DNA of 64,000 bases, taken from contig NZ_CP014766.1 in assembly GCF_001611675.1 (NCBI RefSeq), positions 3,038,001 to 3,102,000 of the forward strand, written 5' to 3'. Numbering within the stretch: position 1 is the stretch's first letter; every line of letters starts with the position of its first letter. Position numbers and translations under genes: made by a program. The DNA is from Pontibacter akesuensis. GTDB lineage: Bacteria; Bacteroidota; Bacteroidia; Cytophagales; Hymenobacteraceae. Under the pieces are notes generated by a model that was not told the origin of the DNA, made no database searches, and saw only the letters and a program-made list of their open reading frames with translations. Below, piece by piece: positions 53,401 through 62,646 of this stretch.

Positions 53401-56400
53401 AAGACCTTCTGTGGCTGTGACAGGAAGCGCTGCAACAATAAGACTGACCGTAAGAAGCGAAGAAGGTTGCGTTGTAACAGACGACGTGGTACTGATGGAG
53501 AACCCGCTGCCAACGGCAACTGCAGGCACTTATGCTGCACAGTGCGTGGGCGCCAATAATACGACCACTTTCACGCTATCCAACGGCAGCATTACCAACG
53601 GAACACCGACCTGGAGCATAGGCACGACAACGGGCGGCGCGACTGCCACGATAGTGTCAGGAGCTAACACCATGGCACCAGAGGTTCGTGTGACAGGAAC
53701 GGGTACGGTTAGCGTAACGCTGACAGCGAACAGCAACACAAACCCAGCCTGCGGCACGGCAACCAGCACAACAGTTCTTACTGTGAACCCGCTGCCGTTA
53801 GCTAACGCCGGCACGGACGAGGCCAAGTGCGTTACGGGCACAGCAACGGCCTTCACGCTCAACGGCACGGCCACGAACGGTACCGGAAGATGGTCTGTTC
53901 TGAGCTCCACTGGAGGCGCGACGGCTTCGATCAGCAATGTCAACCAGCTCAACACCGGCGTATCGGTGAGCGGCACGGGCACAGTAACCCTGCGCCTGAC
54001 CACCACCAGCACCGAGAGCCCTGCCTGCGGCACGGCCACAGACGACGTAATACTCACAGTAAACCCGCTGCCAACGGCAACTGCAGGCACTTATGCTGCA
54101 CAGTGCGTGGGCGCCAATAATACGACCACTTTCACGCTATCCAACGGCAGCATTACCAACGGAACACCGACCTGGAGCATAGGCACGACAACGGGCGGCG
54201 CGACTGCCACGATAGTGTCAGGAGCTAACACCATGGCACCAGAGGTTCGTGTGACAGGAACGGGTACGGTTAGCGTAACGCTGACAGCGAACAGCAACAC
54301 AAACCCAGCCTGCGGCACAGCAACAAGCACAACAGTTCTTACTGTGAACCCGCTGCCTGTTTTGAGTAACTTTACAAACAAGACAGCTTGCCAGAGCTTT
54401 GTAAACGGGGCATTGGCACCGACAACGGTAGCTTTGGGAGGCTCTGTAACAGGAGGAACCGGAAGTTGGACTGTGTTAAACCAAGCTAGTACAATTACTG
54501 GAGTAACATTCAGCGACCAGGTATCGCCAAGCTCTAATGTTACAGTAACTGGTTATGGTGTAGTTTCACTACGTTATTCTGCCACTGGCCCACAGCCAAC
54601 CAGTTGCCCTGCAAGCCGTGATATAACAGTAACAGTGAACCCGACACCAGTGCTAAGCAGCACACTGTCGCCAGCTGCCGTATGTAGCGGATCGTTATTC
54701 ACATACACTCCTACAAGCACTCCAAGTGGGGCATCCTTCACCTGGAGCCGTGCTGCCGTGACAGGCATAAGCAATACAGCCAGAACTAACGTTTCAGGTG
54801 GTATTAGTGAAACACTGACTAACACGACTGCAAATCCAATTGTAGTAACCTATGTGTACACAAGCACTTTAGCTACCTGCTCCAGCACGCAGAGCGTAAG
54901 GGTTACGGTAAATCCAAGACCAGTTGTGAACGCAGGAACAAGTATAACCAGCTGTCAAAATATAGTTAATGGTCTGCCAGCACCAACAACACTTGCCCTG
55001 AACGGCTCTATAAGTGTAGGTTCTGGTGCATGGACTGTTGTTGACCAGCCAGCTACTGTTACGGGCGTAACCTTCAGCAACGTCAACTCTCCTACATCAA
55101 ACGTAACCATAACGGGTTATGGAAGTGTAAGATTGAGATTAGCATCCACTGCTACAGATAACTGTTCAACTCCTAGTGATGTAACTATTAACATCACGCA
55201 GCGCAGAAAGCTGACCCTGGTGCTTGAAGCAGATCCATTCCCAGTATGCCCTGGTCAGAATACACGTTACAAAGCTACTGTTTATGAAGATGCCGTGGTT
55301 GTTTGGAATACCGACAGACGTGACTCAGTAGATGTAATCAGCTTTAGACGAGATGTATCTGATCAGTTCACATTTGATTGGTGGAAAAATGACCGGGTTG
55401 ATAACCAGGGCGGACGAACAGGAAGAGTTGTAAACCAGGCAGGTTTGTCTTCAACAGACTACTATACTGTAAGAGCAACTTATACAGGGTCTTCTCTAAC
55501 CTGTAATTATTTTGAGAAGACTTTCTCTGAAGGTTTAACAGGAGCTGACCTCTACTCTAACAGGATTTACTTAGGTTACCCAGAAGGTTACGGCGTTCAG
55601 GTTTCAGCCGATCCAGGAAACGTAATCTGTGCAGGCACGAGCGTTACATTTACAGCCACAGCCAATGCAACGTATGCTAACCCAGTGTATCAGTGGCAGG
55701 TTAATGGACAAAATGTAGCAGGGCAAACGACTAATGTCTTTACAACCAGCACACTGAAAAATGGGGATAAGGTCAGTGTCCTTTTTGGATCAGCAGAAAC
55801 TATCTGCGGCCTGCAGCCTGTAAGCAATGTAATTACGATGACAGTGAATGCCTTGCCAGCTATTACCAGCCAGCCTGCTAGCACAGCAGTATGTGCGGGC
55901 AGCACAGCAACATTCAGCGTAACAGCAACGGGCACAGGAATTACATACCAGTGGTATAAGCGAGCCAGTGACGCTCCTACCAGTGCGGGTTCTCCTGTAA
56001 CAGGCAGCAACGTGACAGGTGCAACCACTGCTACCCTGAGGATAGCAAATGCTACAGCAGCTGATGTAGGACTCTACTATGTGGTTGTGAGCGGTACCTG
56101 CCCTCCGGCAGTGACATCCAACAATGCACAGCTTAATGTAACCTCTGTGCCAGCGGCTTACAATGTGACAGGTGGAGGCACTTATTGCGCTGGCGGAGAA
56201 GGAATGCCAGTTGGCTTAGCAAGCTCACAGCTGAACACGACCTATCAACTGGTGCGTCGGGTTGGTACCACTTCAACAAATGTCGGAAGCCCAATAGCTG
56301 GTACAGGAAGTGCCATAAGCTTTGGTAACCAGACTGTAGCTGGTACTTATTCGATACTTGCCACTACTGTAGCAGATCAGCCTAACGTGGCTGCTTGTCC

Positions 56401-57619
56401 TCGTGGCATGAATGGAGATGTGACTATAGTTGTGAATCCAGTACCATTAGCGGTTACAGCTACAGGCGGCAGCTATTGTGCAACGCTTCCTGATGGCACC
56501 GCTTCAACGGGTGCAACAGTTAGACTAAGCAACTCTCAAAGCGACGTTTCTTATCAGTTAGTAAATGCCTCTACAAGTGCAAATGCAGGAAGTGCGGCAG
56601 TCGGTACTGGATCGGCTATAACACTTGGTCCGGTATTAGAGGGCACTTATAATGTGGTGGCAACTAATACTACTACATCTTGCTCCAGTACTGTGGCAAC
56701 TAATGTAGTAGTCACTAGAACTCCGGGAATCCAACCAGTGGGAGACATAGTAATCACCAACGAGGCTGGAGCAGTAATCACTGCTAACCAGTTAGAAACA
56801 GGTCAGTTTGCAAGATTTACTGCGAATACCACATTCGGCGATGCGAATGCTAGTGCAGTCCATAAATGGGAAATTGGAACCGGTCCGGAATCAAACCCTA
56901 GTGATATCACCTGGACAGTAGTAGACAACGTAACAGGTCCGATACTTACCATTCAGGATATACCTGGAGGAGCTTTTGCGGTGCGGGTTACAGTATCAGG
57001 CGACCCGAATATTTGCTACAACTTCTACACAGCAACATACTCTACAGAAGTAGCGATTCCGCTGCCAGTAGAACTGCTCTATCTGAGAACGTTCAAGCAA
57101 GGCAACAACGTTTTGGTTGAGTGGGCGACGGCTTCTGAAGAGAATAACGCTGGGTTTGAAGTGCAAGTGTCTGAGAATGGTCTTGACTTCAGAAAGCTAG
57201 CCTTTGTGAAAACGAAGAATGGCAACGCCATGACGAAGCAAGTATACCAGTATGTGGATAAGGAGAATGGCAAGCACGGCACGCGCTACTACCGTCTGAA
57301 GCAAATAGACGAGAGCGGCACCTTCGAGTACTTCGGAGTGAGCGTGGTGACCTTTGGTGACGTTGCCAGCCTGGTGAAAGCTTTCCCGAACCCATTCAAC
57401 ACAGAGATAACACTGGATATTGCTGCTGAACAGCAAGGCAACGTGCAAGTGATGATGTACAATGCAGCTGGCAGAAAGATGATGGAGCGCACGATCACCG
57501 TAGAGAAAGGCTTTAACACAGCAGTGCTGGAAGTTAACTCAGACCTGCCGCACGGTATCTACTTCGTTCGGGTTATCCTGAACGGACAGCTTTACAACCT
57601 CAAGCTTTTGAAGCAATAG
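50474..57619 (+). CDS. Giant T9SS-sorted adhesin-like protein with Ig/PKD-type repeats
   Basis: 2381 residues. A long signal peptide (~1-40, AAGWLLLLLLLVANVTSAQ) is followed by an IPT/TIG-like domain (INPECATVGTGFRITVNGSGF). Next come Ig-like modules marked by RCGPGxVTLxxSGAPxGxxYRWY (six such starts, at ~143, 223, 318, 492, 670 and 850). They alternate with PKD-like modules marked ETPQCDNPGGNNVFGLDGT...WEIVSG. From ~940, modules run between NPLP joints. A late part has CAGTSVTFTATA and VCAGSTATFSVTATG Ig-like domains. The last ~185 residues include PVELLYLRTFKQGNNVLVEWATASEENNAGFEVQVS and a T9SS sorting domain (AFPNPFNTEITLD to LKLLKQ). It is a surface or extracellular protein, probably an adhesin or gliding-related matrix protein. 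It contains a 296-bp internal duplication. Confidence 0.88.
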   Translation: MKKLSTHLSAKALITRFYKAHAAGWLLLLLLLVANVTSAQTISSINPECATVGTGFRITVNGSGFNTSGSNAAVILINGTATDRVSVSSNQVVADIPGSVISSIGNYDVVVRQTQGQQVQTSNTFILRVIGAPTAVSTPAATRCGPGQVTLTVSGAPAGAAYRWYSVETGGNAISGATGATYSPSITANTSYWVSMTAPGGCESARTRVEAVVNPIPTAPTVSTATPTSRCGTGTVTITMSGAPANGSYRWYTSPNATTPIDGATTATLTTPSIAAGSSLTYYVSTRSAAGCESTRTAVTATANAIPAAPAAQDRERCGPGTVTLEVSSPNPSLTYRWYTSTGILQATGVSFTTPTLTSSTTYYLAAVGAGNCESATRTAVTAGVRPAPVANILSETPQCDNPGGNNVFGLDGTVENGNHVWEIVSGGNIATISNTDTFSPQVTVSQPGTVTVRLTVTSLAPGCEPAVDEIELVVNELPEAVATTNVRGGEVCGSGRVTLSIIEPAANITYRWYEAATGGTSLGEGATFTTGVLTASDVFYVAAVNSAGCESDPRVAVSATVNPLPQASIAAETPQCENTDGPTLFALTGTIANGTFVWEIIEGADRATLVNATSTTPTVSVSEPGTVRVRLTVSSTNCGDATAEVALVVNQVPDALTDANVEDVRRCGPGSVTLVASGAPEGVSYRWYTAPTGGSLVFTGASFATPNLTASRTYYVAAYIPATATTGCESDSRVPITAVIEAVPVATISTETPQCDNPGGNNVFGITGTAENGTFTWAIVSGSEIATISGENTLAPQVTVTQPGTVRIQLTVANEGSSCSPDVEVLDLVVTPLPEPLTAANVNGAERCGPGNVTLTASGAPAGVSYRWYAASSGGQVLDSDGSFTVSVNQTTTYYVAAVSNNCESTSRVAVVATVNPLPIISAGADQRVCPDGTTTNFTLAGSISPEGAPAAATDGIVWSVVSGTATITANTDPLRPSVAVTGSAATIRLTVRSEEGCVVTDDVVLMENPLPTATAGTYAAQCVGANNTTTFTLSNGSITNGTPTWSIGTTTGGATATIVSGANTMAPEVRVTGTGTVSVTLTANSNTNPACGTATSTTVLTVNPLPLANAGTDEAKCVTGTATAFTLNGTATNGTGRWSVLSSTGGATASISNVNQLNTGVSVSGTGTVTLRLTTTSTESPACGTATDDVILTVNPLPTATAGTYAAQCVGANNTTTFTLSNGSITNGTPTWSIGTTTGGATATIVSGANTMAPEVRVTGTGTVSVTLTANSNTNPACGTATSTTVLTVNPLPVLSNFTNKTACQSFVNGALAPTTVALGGSVTGGTGSWTVLNQASTITGVTFSDQVSPSSNVTVTGYGVVSLRYSATGPQPTSCPASRDITVTVNPTPVLSSTLSPAAVCSGSLFTYTPTSTPSGASFTWSRAAVTGISNTARTNVSGGISETLTNTTANPIVVTYVYTSTLATCSSTQSVRVTVNPRPVVNAGTSITSCQNIVNGLPAPTTLALNGSISVGSGAWTVVDQPATVTGVTFSNVNSPTSNVTITGYGSVRLRLASTATDNCSTPSDVTINITQRRKLTLVLEADPFPVCPGQNTRYKATVYEDAVVVWNTDRRDSVDVISFRRDVSDQFTFDWWKNDRVDNQGGRTGRVVNQAGLSSTDYYTVRATYTGSSLTCNYFEKTFSEGLTGADLYSNRIYLGYPEGYGVQVSADPGNVICAGTSVTFTATANATYANPVYQWQVNGQNVAGQTTNVFTTSTLKNGDKVSVLFGSAETICGLQPVSNVITMTVNALPAITSQPASTAVCAGSTATFSVTATGTGITYQWYKRASDAPTSAGSPVTGSNVTGATTATLRIANATAADVGLYYVVVSGTCPPAVTSNNAQLNVTSVPAAYNVTGGGTYCAGGEGMPVGLASSQLNTTYQLVRRVGTTSTNVGSPIAGTGSAISFGNQTVAGTYSILATTVADQPNVAACPRGMNGDVTIVVNPVPLAVTATGGSYCATLPDGTASTGATVRLSNSQSDVSYQLVNASTSANAGSAAVGTGSAITLGPVLEGTYNVVATNTTTSCSSTVATNVVVTRTPGIQPVGDIVITNEAGAVITANQLETGQFARFTANTTFGDANASAVHKWEIGTGPESNPSDITWTVVDNVTGPILTIQDIPGGAFAVRVTVSGDPNICYNFYTATYSTEVAIPLPVELLYLRTFKQGNNVLVEWATASEENNAGFEVQVSENGLDFRKLAFVKTKNGNAMTKQVYQYVDKENGKHGTRYYRLKQIDESGTFEYFGVSVVTFGDVASLVKAFPNPFNTEITLDIAAEQQGNVQVMMYNAAGRKMMERTITVEKGFNTAVLEVNSDLPHGIYFVRVILNGQLYNLKLLKQ
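53501..53796 (+). repeat. Near-identical internal duplication, copy 1
   Basis: This 296-bp module matches 54062-54357 with only two differing bases seen by eye, both near the 3' end and both silent. It encodes a ~98-residue PKD-like module beginning NPLPTATAGTYAAQC. The neighbouring modules are much more diverged. Confidence 0.92.
54062..54357 (+). repeat. Near-identical internal duplication, copy 2
   Basis: Second copy of the 296-bp module, 561 bp downstream of the first. A related but diverged module of 265 bp (53797-54061) lies between them, giving an A-B-A order. This is consistent with recent recombination inside the gene. Confidence 0.92.
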
Positions 57620-57636
57620 AGCTGTTAAATTCCTAA

Positions 57637-57670
57637 ACAAAAAGGCCGGGTATTATCCCGGCCTTTTTGT
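57637..57670 (+). terminator. Intrinsic terminator of the giant gene
   Basis: A 14-bp perfect stem (57637-57650 with 57657-57670) with loop TATTAT and a T-rich tail lies 17 bp after the stop codon. Confidence 0.92.
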
Positions 57671-57730
57671 TTTATGTTAGTATTTTTAGTCCAAAAGGAT
57701 CGGAAAATTCTATCAATTAGATATTTGAAG

Positions 57731-57786
57731 AGCCTGATATACTTGTCTAAATCTCAAGACAGTACATCAGGCTTTTTCTTTTTTAC
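57731..57786 (+). terminator. Second terminator-like hairpin
   Basis: GCCTGAT...CTTGTCT pairs imperfectly with AGACAGTACATCAGGC, followed by TTTTTCTTTTTT. It may back up the first terminator. Confidence 0.65.
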
Positions 57787-58172
57787 TTTAAGTATAATGT
57801 TTTGCTGCGCTACGAAAAATGGTGCAATTAGTTTAAGGAATCACAAAATTTATTTATCTGGATAATTGTATATATACTTTTCCTTTGTATAATTGTATCA
57901 CATTTTAATATAAACCAAGACCAATTTAATCCCTTAAAAGATTCGGGTAGAGCCTAATAGTTATGAAATAAAGGCACTTATCCCAATTCTGAAACTATGC
58001 CATAAGCAAAGCAGCATCATTGTGTCCTATTGTTAGATAAAGAGTACTAATCTAATGTAAAGTAGCATCGCAAAATAGCGATGGGTGGTATTGCTTTGCC
58101 CTTATAAAAATAGTTGACTTATACTTATTTCTGTTTGAACCCAAACCCTTATAATTTTTTAATACTCTTTTT
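57787..58172. other. Intergenic region between the two adhesin-like genes
   Basis: 386 bp of AT-rich DNA, with three AAGTATA/TATACTT copies. As two hairpins precede it, the second adhesin-like gene probably has its own promoter here, but I cannot place it. No RNA gene was seen. Confidence 0.4.
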
Positions 58173-60164
58173 ATGAGAACATTTTTTACTTACAAAGTAG
58201 GCTGCTTGATCCTGTTTCTTTTTATGAGTTTTGGAATCAAAAGTGTTCAAGCACAGATTACTATAACATCCACAAATGTCTGTGCCACCCAAGGCGTGGG
58301 ATTTACTATAAATATTAGTGGCACAGGATTTAAAAACGGAAATCAAAACTTTTTTGAAGCTTCTGCTACTGAAGATTTTGCAACAACCTTTCTTTCTGGA
58401 GAAACTCTCAATGCTAAAAATGGTTCTAACTCTGAGTTTACGCTGATAGTTGATGGAACTTCAGTTTTAGTAAGCCAGGTTCGTAGAATTTACTTCAGAA
58501 TTCGAGTTGGAAAAACTGAAACTGTATCCAATTATTTACCTTTAGTAGTTGTAGGTGCTCCCTCAACACCAGCACCATCTGTAGCTCGTTGTGGACCCGG
58601 TCAGGTAACCTTAACGGCTTCAGGTGCCCCAAGTGGAGTTGAATACCGTTGGTATACATCACCTACAAATACGGCTGCAATTACTGGTGCAACAGGTGCA
58701 ACTTATACAACAGAATCTATAGCAACCTCGACACCTTATTATGTTTCCATGATATCAGGAGGTTGCGAAAGTGCTAGAACAGAAGTGAGAGCAGTAATCA
58801 ACTCAATTCCTACAGCTTCAATCACGCCAACAACAACAGCGCCGTTCTGTGCTGGAGGATCAGTAACGCTTACGGCGGTGGCTAATCCTACAGCACCAAC
58901 TGCTGGTAGCTATACTTATCAGTGGCTAAAGGACAATAGTATCATAAATGGAGCTACTAACTCAACCTATAGCGCCACAACATCAGGAAACTACACTGTT
59001 GTCATTACAAATCCTGTTGGATCGTGTGCTAGTGTTCCTTCAAACTCAGTGGCAGTGACGGTGAATGCTCCTACAGTACTAATTACCAATCCTGCGGCAG
59101 TCTGTGCACCTACAACAATTGATCTAACGGCTGCAGCAGTCACTAATGGTAGCTCAGCAGGGCTTACTTATAGTTACTGGACAAATGCCGCGGCTACTAC
59201 GGCTCTAGCTAATCCCAAAGCTGTTTCTGCTTCGGGAACTTACTACATAAAGGGTACCAATACCTCAGGATGCTTTGATATCAAGCCAGTAACAGTGACG
59301 GTGAATCCAACTAAATCATCTCAAGGTAGTATCACACTGGTTGAGCCAGCTGTTGTTGAACCTGGAAAATCAGCAAAGTATGTGGTGGGCTCAGATATGC
59401 AGAATAATGGAGATGCTGTTGGTTTTAGATGGACTATGACAGGTGGTGGTCAAACCACGCCTTTAGGTACTACTTCTACAGCTGAACTTACCATACAAAA
59501 TGTACCCAACTATGAGTTTACATTAACTTGTGAGCTCACTGCCAAACCAGGAGCGTGTTATACTTCTTCTTCCTATCAGGTTGTCTCTTCAACTATTACC
59601 CCCCTCCCTGTAGAAATCATCTACTTCAACGCGGCTAAAAAAGGCAAGGATGTGCAGTTGAATTGGGCGACGGCGATGGAAGAGCGCAACGTTGGTTTCG
59701 ATGTGGAGGTATCTGAGGATGGAAAGGTGTTCCGCAAGTTGGGCTTTGTGCCTACGCTGAATGGGAACTCGCAGGTGAAGCAGGTGTACACCTATACTGA
59801 CCGCGAAAATGGCAAGTATGGCGCGCGTTATTACCGCCTGAAGCAACTGGATACGGATGGCAAATTCGAATACTTCAGTGTGAAAGCGGTGAACTTTGGT
59901 GCCGTAAGCTACAGCATCAATGCCTTCCCGAACCCAATAGAGGGTGCAGCTATACGACTGGCAGTGCAGGCAGAGGAGAAAGGCAGCCTTCAGGTAAGAG
60001 TGATGAATGGCTTGGGTACGGAAGTTATAGCCAAAACAATAGCTGTTGGCAAAGGACAGTCTGAAGAGCAAATACTGCTCGGAGAATCACTTCCAAAAGG
60101 AGTGTACTACCTGCGCACTGAGATGGGCGGCATTGTGAAGAGCTTTAAATTAGTGAAGAAGTAA
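58173..60164 (+). CDS. T9SS-sorted adhesin-like protein, smaller paralogue
   Basis: 663 residues with a signal peptide ([19 protein letters not shown]). An IPT-like start ([21 protein letters not shown]) and one [23 protein letters not shown] module match the first two domains of the 2381-residue protein upstream. Two more Ig-like modules follow ([48 protein letters not shown]). The C-terminal portion has [36 protein letters not shown] and the sorting domain [15 protein letters not shown] to KSFKLVKK. It looks like a short relative made by tandem duplication and loss of the repeat region. It is a likely cell-surface protein; binding partner unknown. Confidence 0.85.
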   Translation: MRTFFTYKVGCLILFLFMSFGIKSVQAQITITSTNVCATQGVGFTINISGTGFKNGNQNFFEASATEDFATTFLSGETLNAKNGSNSEFTLIVDGTSVLVSQVRRIYFRIRVGKTETVSNYLPLVVVGAPSTPAPSVARCGPGQVTLTASGAPSGVEYRWYTSPTNTAAITGATGATYTTESIATSTPYYVSMISGGCESARTEVRAVINSIPTASITPTTTAPFCAGGSVTLTAVANPTAPTAGSYTYQWLKDNSIINGATNSTYSATTSGNYTVVITNPVGSCASVPSNSVAVTVNAPTVLITNPAAVCAPTTIDLTAAAVTNGSSAGLTYSYWTNAAATTALANPKAVSASGTYYIKGTNTSGCFDIKPVTVTVNPTKSSQGSITLVEPAVVEPGKSAKYVVGSDMQNNGDAVGFRWTMTGGGQTTPLGTTSTAELTIQNVPNYEFTLTCELTAKPGACYTSSSYQVVSSTITPLPVEIIYFNAAKKGKDVQLNWATAMEERNVGFDVEVSEDGKVFRKLGFVPTLNGNSQVKQVYTYTDRENGKYGARYYRLKQLDTDGKFEYFSVKAVNFGAVSYSINAFPNPIEGAAIRLAVQAEEKGSLQVRVMNGLGTEVIAKTIAVGKGQSEEQILLGESLPKGVYYLRTEMGGIVKSFKLVKK

Positions 60165-60180
60165 GTTTAGCAATCATAGA

Positions 60181-60227
60181 ATAAAAGCAGCAGCGCCCGG
60201 CATTTTGCCGGGCGCTGCTGCTTTTAT
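60181..60227. terminator. Long perfect hairpin terminator
   Basis: A 22-bp perfect stem (60181-60202 with 60206-60227) with loop TTT. The core is a GC-rich stretch flanked by AAAA and TTTT, so it can work in both directions. It follows the adhesin-like stop by 16 bp. Confidence 0.92.
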
Positions 60228-60656
60228 AGCTAAGGTATACGATGGGAAAAGCCTGCGGACCCAACTCAAAGTTGCAGAAGGTTATAGGATAGAACAGATC
60301 AACTCCAGGCAACAAGCGTCGTCATAGTAGAGGCAATCGTTCTCAGGTCCCATTCCTGTACGATAATTGGCGGCCTCCGAATGTTGCAGTGGCTTCCATT
60401 TACAAATGTGATCTGTACACTAACCTAAGTGAAGACAAGGCATGTAACACCAAACTGAAGCTTTGTTCAAATAAAGTGCCCTTCCCCAGGGAGAGTAAGC
60501 ATTCGCTACTGGCGGGGGAGAAGGGATCTATCAACAAGATCCTTTTTGAAAGACAGTAACAGAACAGAACAACCTGATGGAGAAGTGGGCTGGTGGCCAT
60601 CATGATAACTAACTATGTACAGGAAGGAGAGGATGGCTACCACAATCACCAAAACT
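60228..60656. other. Convergent spacer without identifiable gene
   Basis: About 430 bp between terminators of two convergent genes. A loose hairpin (CCCTTCCCC at ~60480 against GGGGGAGAAGGG at ~60517) is the only structure seen. It does not resemble the palindromic units found elsewhere. It may be gene remnant DNA. Confidence 0.35.
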
Positions 60657-60658
60657 AA

Positions 60659-60692
60659 AACAGGCGCTGAAGCAATAACTTCAGCGCCTGTT
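60659..60692 (-). terminator. Intrinsic terminator of the S15 peptidase gene
   Basis: A 14-bp perfect stem (60659-60672 with 60679-60692) with loop CAATAA. The A-rich left flank is a T-rich tail on the minus strand. Confidence 0.88.
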
Positions 60693-60756
60693 CTTCAACA
60701 TTGCTGAACCAGCACAAAGCTGCTTCGCAATGATCTATTAGTTACTACTCAAATAC

Positions 60757-62646
60757 TTATAGCACCTTCACCTTCAGGCTGGTTGGTTGCTGGGGCGTGT
60801 GGTATACTTTATGAGTGGCCTTGATGAAGTCTTCTTCGTTGGCCTCAAATATATTGTCCACATACTTCTGCGGGTTGCGGTCTGCGAGCGGAAACCAGGT
60901 GCTTTGGATCTGTACCATCAGGCGGTGGCCTTTTTTGAAAGTATACAGCACGTCCTGCAGTTCCACGTTTACCGGCGTTACCTCGTTCGGGGTGAAAGGC
61001 TCCGGCTTTTCGAAGCTGTTACGGAAGCGGCCCCGGAATACCTCGCTACGAACCATAGCCTGGTAGCCGCCCATTGGCTTGTTGGGCTGGTGCGGGTTAG
61101 CTCGGGCTGTATCAGGGTATACGTCAATAAGCTTTACCACCCAATCGGCATCGGAGCCGGTGGTGGCTACTTTTAGCTGAGCCAGTATCTCACCAGCCAG
61201 CGTCAGATCTTCAGTCAGCACATCGGTTTGGAAGGTGAGCACATCAGGGCGGCGGCTGGCGAAGCGCTGGTCGTCTGTCATGTACTCGCGCGTCATGCCG
61301 GTGGCTACGGCCTCTGTGAAAGGTACGGGCTTGGCCGGGTCCGAAATGTATTCACTGGCTTGTGTCTTGCCGGCTTTCGGGGCCTCGAAGCTTAGTTTGC
61401 CGTTTTCGTGGAAGTATAGCGTGCGCTCCTGTGCTTCTTTGGGTGGCCATACTGCAAACTCACGCCACTCGTTGGTACCACCTTCAAACATGATGGCCTC
61501 GGGCAGATTTACCGGCTTCTTCGCATCGTTCTTCAGGTAGTGGTTAAAGAAGCGGGCCTCCACTTCCTGCTGATACCAGGGCGAGTTCTTCTGGCCAAAG
61601 TGCACATCGCCGAGGCTGGAGCCATCGTTACGCGCCCAGCCGCCATGCACCCAGGGGCCCATCACGATCATGTTCGTTAGTTTCGGGTTGTTTTTCTCGA
61701 TGGTCTGGTAAATCTTGAGCGGACCGTATAAGTCTTCGGCATCGTACCACCCACCTACGGTCATCACAGCGGTGCCTTTAATGTTTTTGAGGTGCGGGAG
61801 AATGTTGCGCGCTTGCCAGAAGGCATCGTAGTTCGGGTGGGCCACCAGGTCGTTCCAGAAGGCAACGTTGTTTTTAAGGTATTTTTCGTTCGCGTTTTTA
61901 AGTGGTCCCATGCGCATGAAGAACTCATAGCCATCGGGTGTGCCGTGGTCGAAGCGCGGGTTGCGCTGCGTGGTAGGCTCTGGCCGCGGCAGGCCAAAGC
62001 TGGCCAGGAAATTAAAGGCGTGCGGCAAAAAGAAAGCGCCGTTGTGGTGGAAATCGTCCCAGAACCAGTCGGCGATGGGAGCTTGTGGCGAAACCGCCTT
62101 CAAGGCAGGATGGTTGCTCATCAGACCGGCGGCGGCGTAGAAGCCAGGATAGGAGATGCCCCACTGGCCCACCCGGCCGTTGTCGTTGTCCAGTTTTTTC
62201 ACCAGCCATTCCACGGCATCGTAGGTGTCGGTGCTTTCGTCCACATCCTTTTTACCTTTCTTTTTGGCAATATGTGGTGTCATGTTCACAAACTCACCTT
62301 CCGACATGTAGGTGCCGCGCACATCCTGGTATACAAATATGTACCCGTCGCGCATGAGGGTTGGGCTGGGGCCGAGGCTGGTTTTGTATCCCTCGCCGTA
62401 AGGTCCCACCGAGTAAGGGGTGCGGTTCATCAGGATCGGGTATTTCTTGCTCTTGTCCTTTGGAGAGTATACTACCGTGAACAGGCTTTTGCCGTCGCGC
62501 ATTGGCACTTTATACTCCGCTTTCTCATAATTCTGCCGGATATACACAGAGTCTTCGTTCACGGACTGTGCCATACTTAGCGTGGCGCTTAGGCAGCATG
62601 TCAGCAGCAAAGCCATTGCCTGGAGCAGGCTATTCTTTTTTAACAT
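60757..62646 (-). CDS. CocE/NonD family hydrolase (S15, X-Pro dipeptidyl-peptidase-like)
   Basis: 629 residues with a signal peptide (SLLQAMALLLTCCLSATLSMAQ). The alpha/beta-hydrolase part includes YKVPMRDGKSLFTVVYSPKDKS, the nucleophile elbow GQWGISYPGFYAAAGLMSNHP (Ser in GISYPG), ADWFWDDFHHNGAFFLPHAF and MVMGPWVHGGWARND with the probable catalytic His. The C-terminal jelly-roll domain (~430-629, RRPDVLTFQTDVLTEDLTLAGEI to HKVYHTPQQPTSLKV) is typical of S15/CocE proteins. It is expected in the periplasm, acting on acyl or X-Pro peptide bonds. The family includes glutaryl-7-ACA acylases, so substrate cannot be fixed. Confidence 0.92.
   Translation of the reverse strand: MLKKNSLLQAMALLLTCCLSATLSMAQSVNEDSVYIRQNYEKAEYKVPMRDGKSLFTVVYSPKDKSKKYPILMNRTPYSVGPYGEGYKTSLGPSPTLMRDGYIFVYQDVRGTYMSEGEFVNMTPHIAKKKGKKDVDESTDTYDAVEWLVKKLDNDNGRVGQWGISYPGFYAAAGLMSNHPALKAVSPQAPIADWFWDDFHHNGAFFLPHAFNFLASFGLPRPEPTTQRNPRFDHGTPDGYEFFMRMGPLKNANEKYLKNNVAFWNDLVAHPNYDAFWQARNILPHLKNIKGTAVMTVGGWYDAEDLYGPLKIYQTIEKNNPKLTNMIVMGPWVHGGWARNDGSSLGDVHFGQKNSPWYQQEVEARFFNHYLKNDAKKPVNLPEAIMFEGGTNEWREFAVWPPKEAQERTLYFHENGKLSFEAPKAGKTQASEYISDPAKPVPFTEAVATGMTREYMTDDQRFASRRPDVLTFQTDVLTEDLTLAGEILAQLKVATTGSDADWVVKLIDVYPDTARANPHQPNKPMGGYQAMVRSEVFRGRFRNSFEKPEPFTPNEVTPVNVELQDVLYTFKKGHRLMVQIQSTWFPLADRNPQKYVDNIFEANEEDFIKATHKVYHTPQQPTSLKVKVL

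Noticed and set aside
53530..54381. Minus-strand open frames inside the duplicated module
   Set aside because: They exist in both copies only because the DNA is duplicated; the plus-strand protein is supported by repeat domain structure.
61792..62580. 262-codon plus-strand open frame
   Set aside because: Antisense to the S15 peptidase region with its catalytic motifs; no recognisable protein features.
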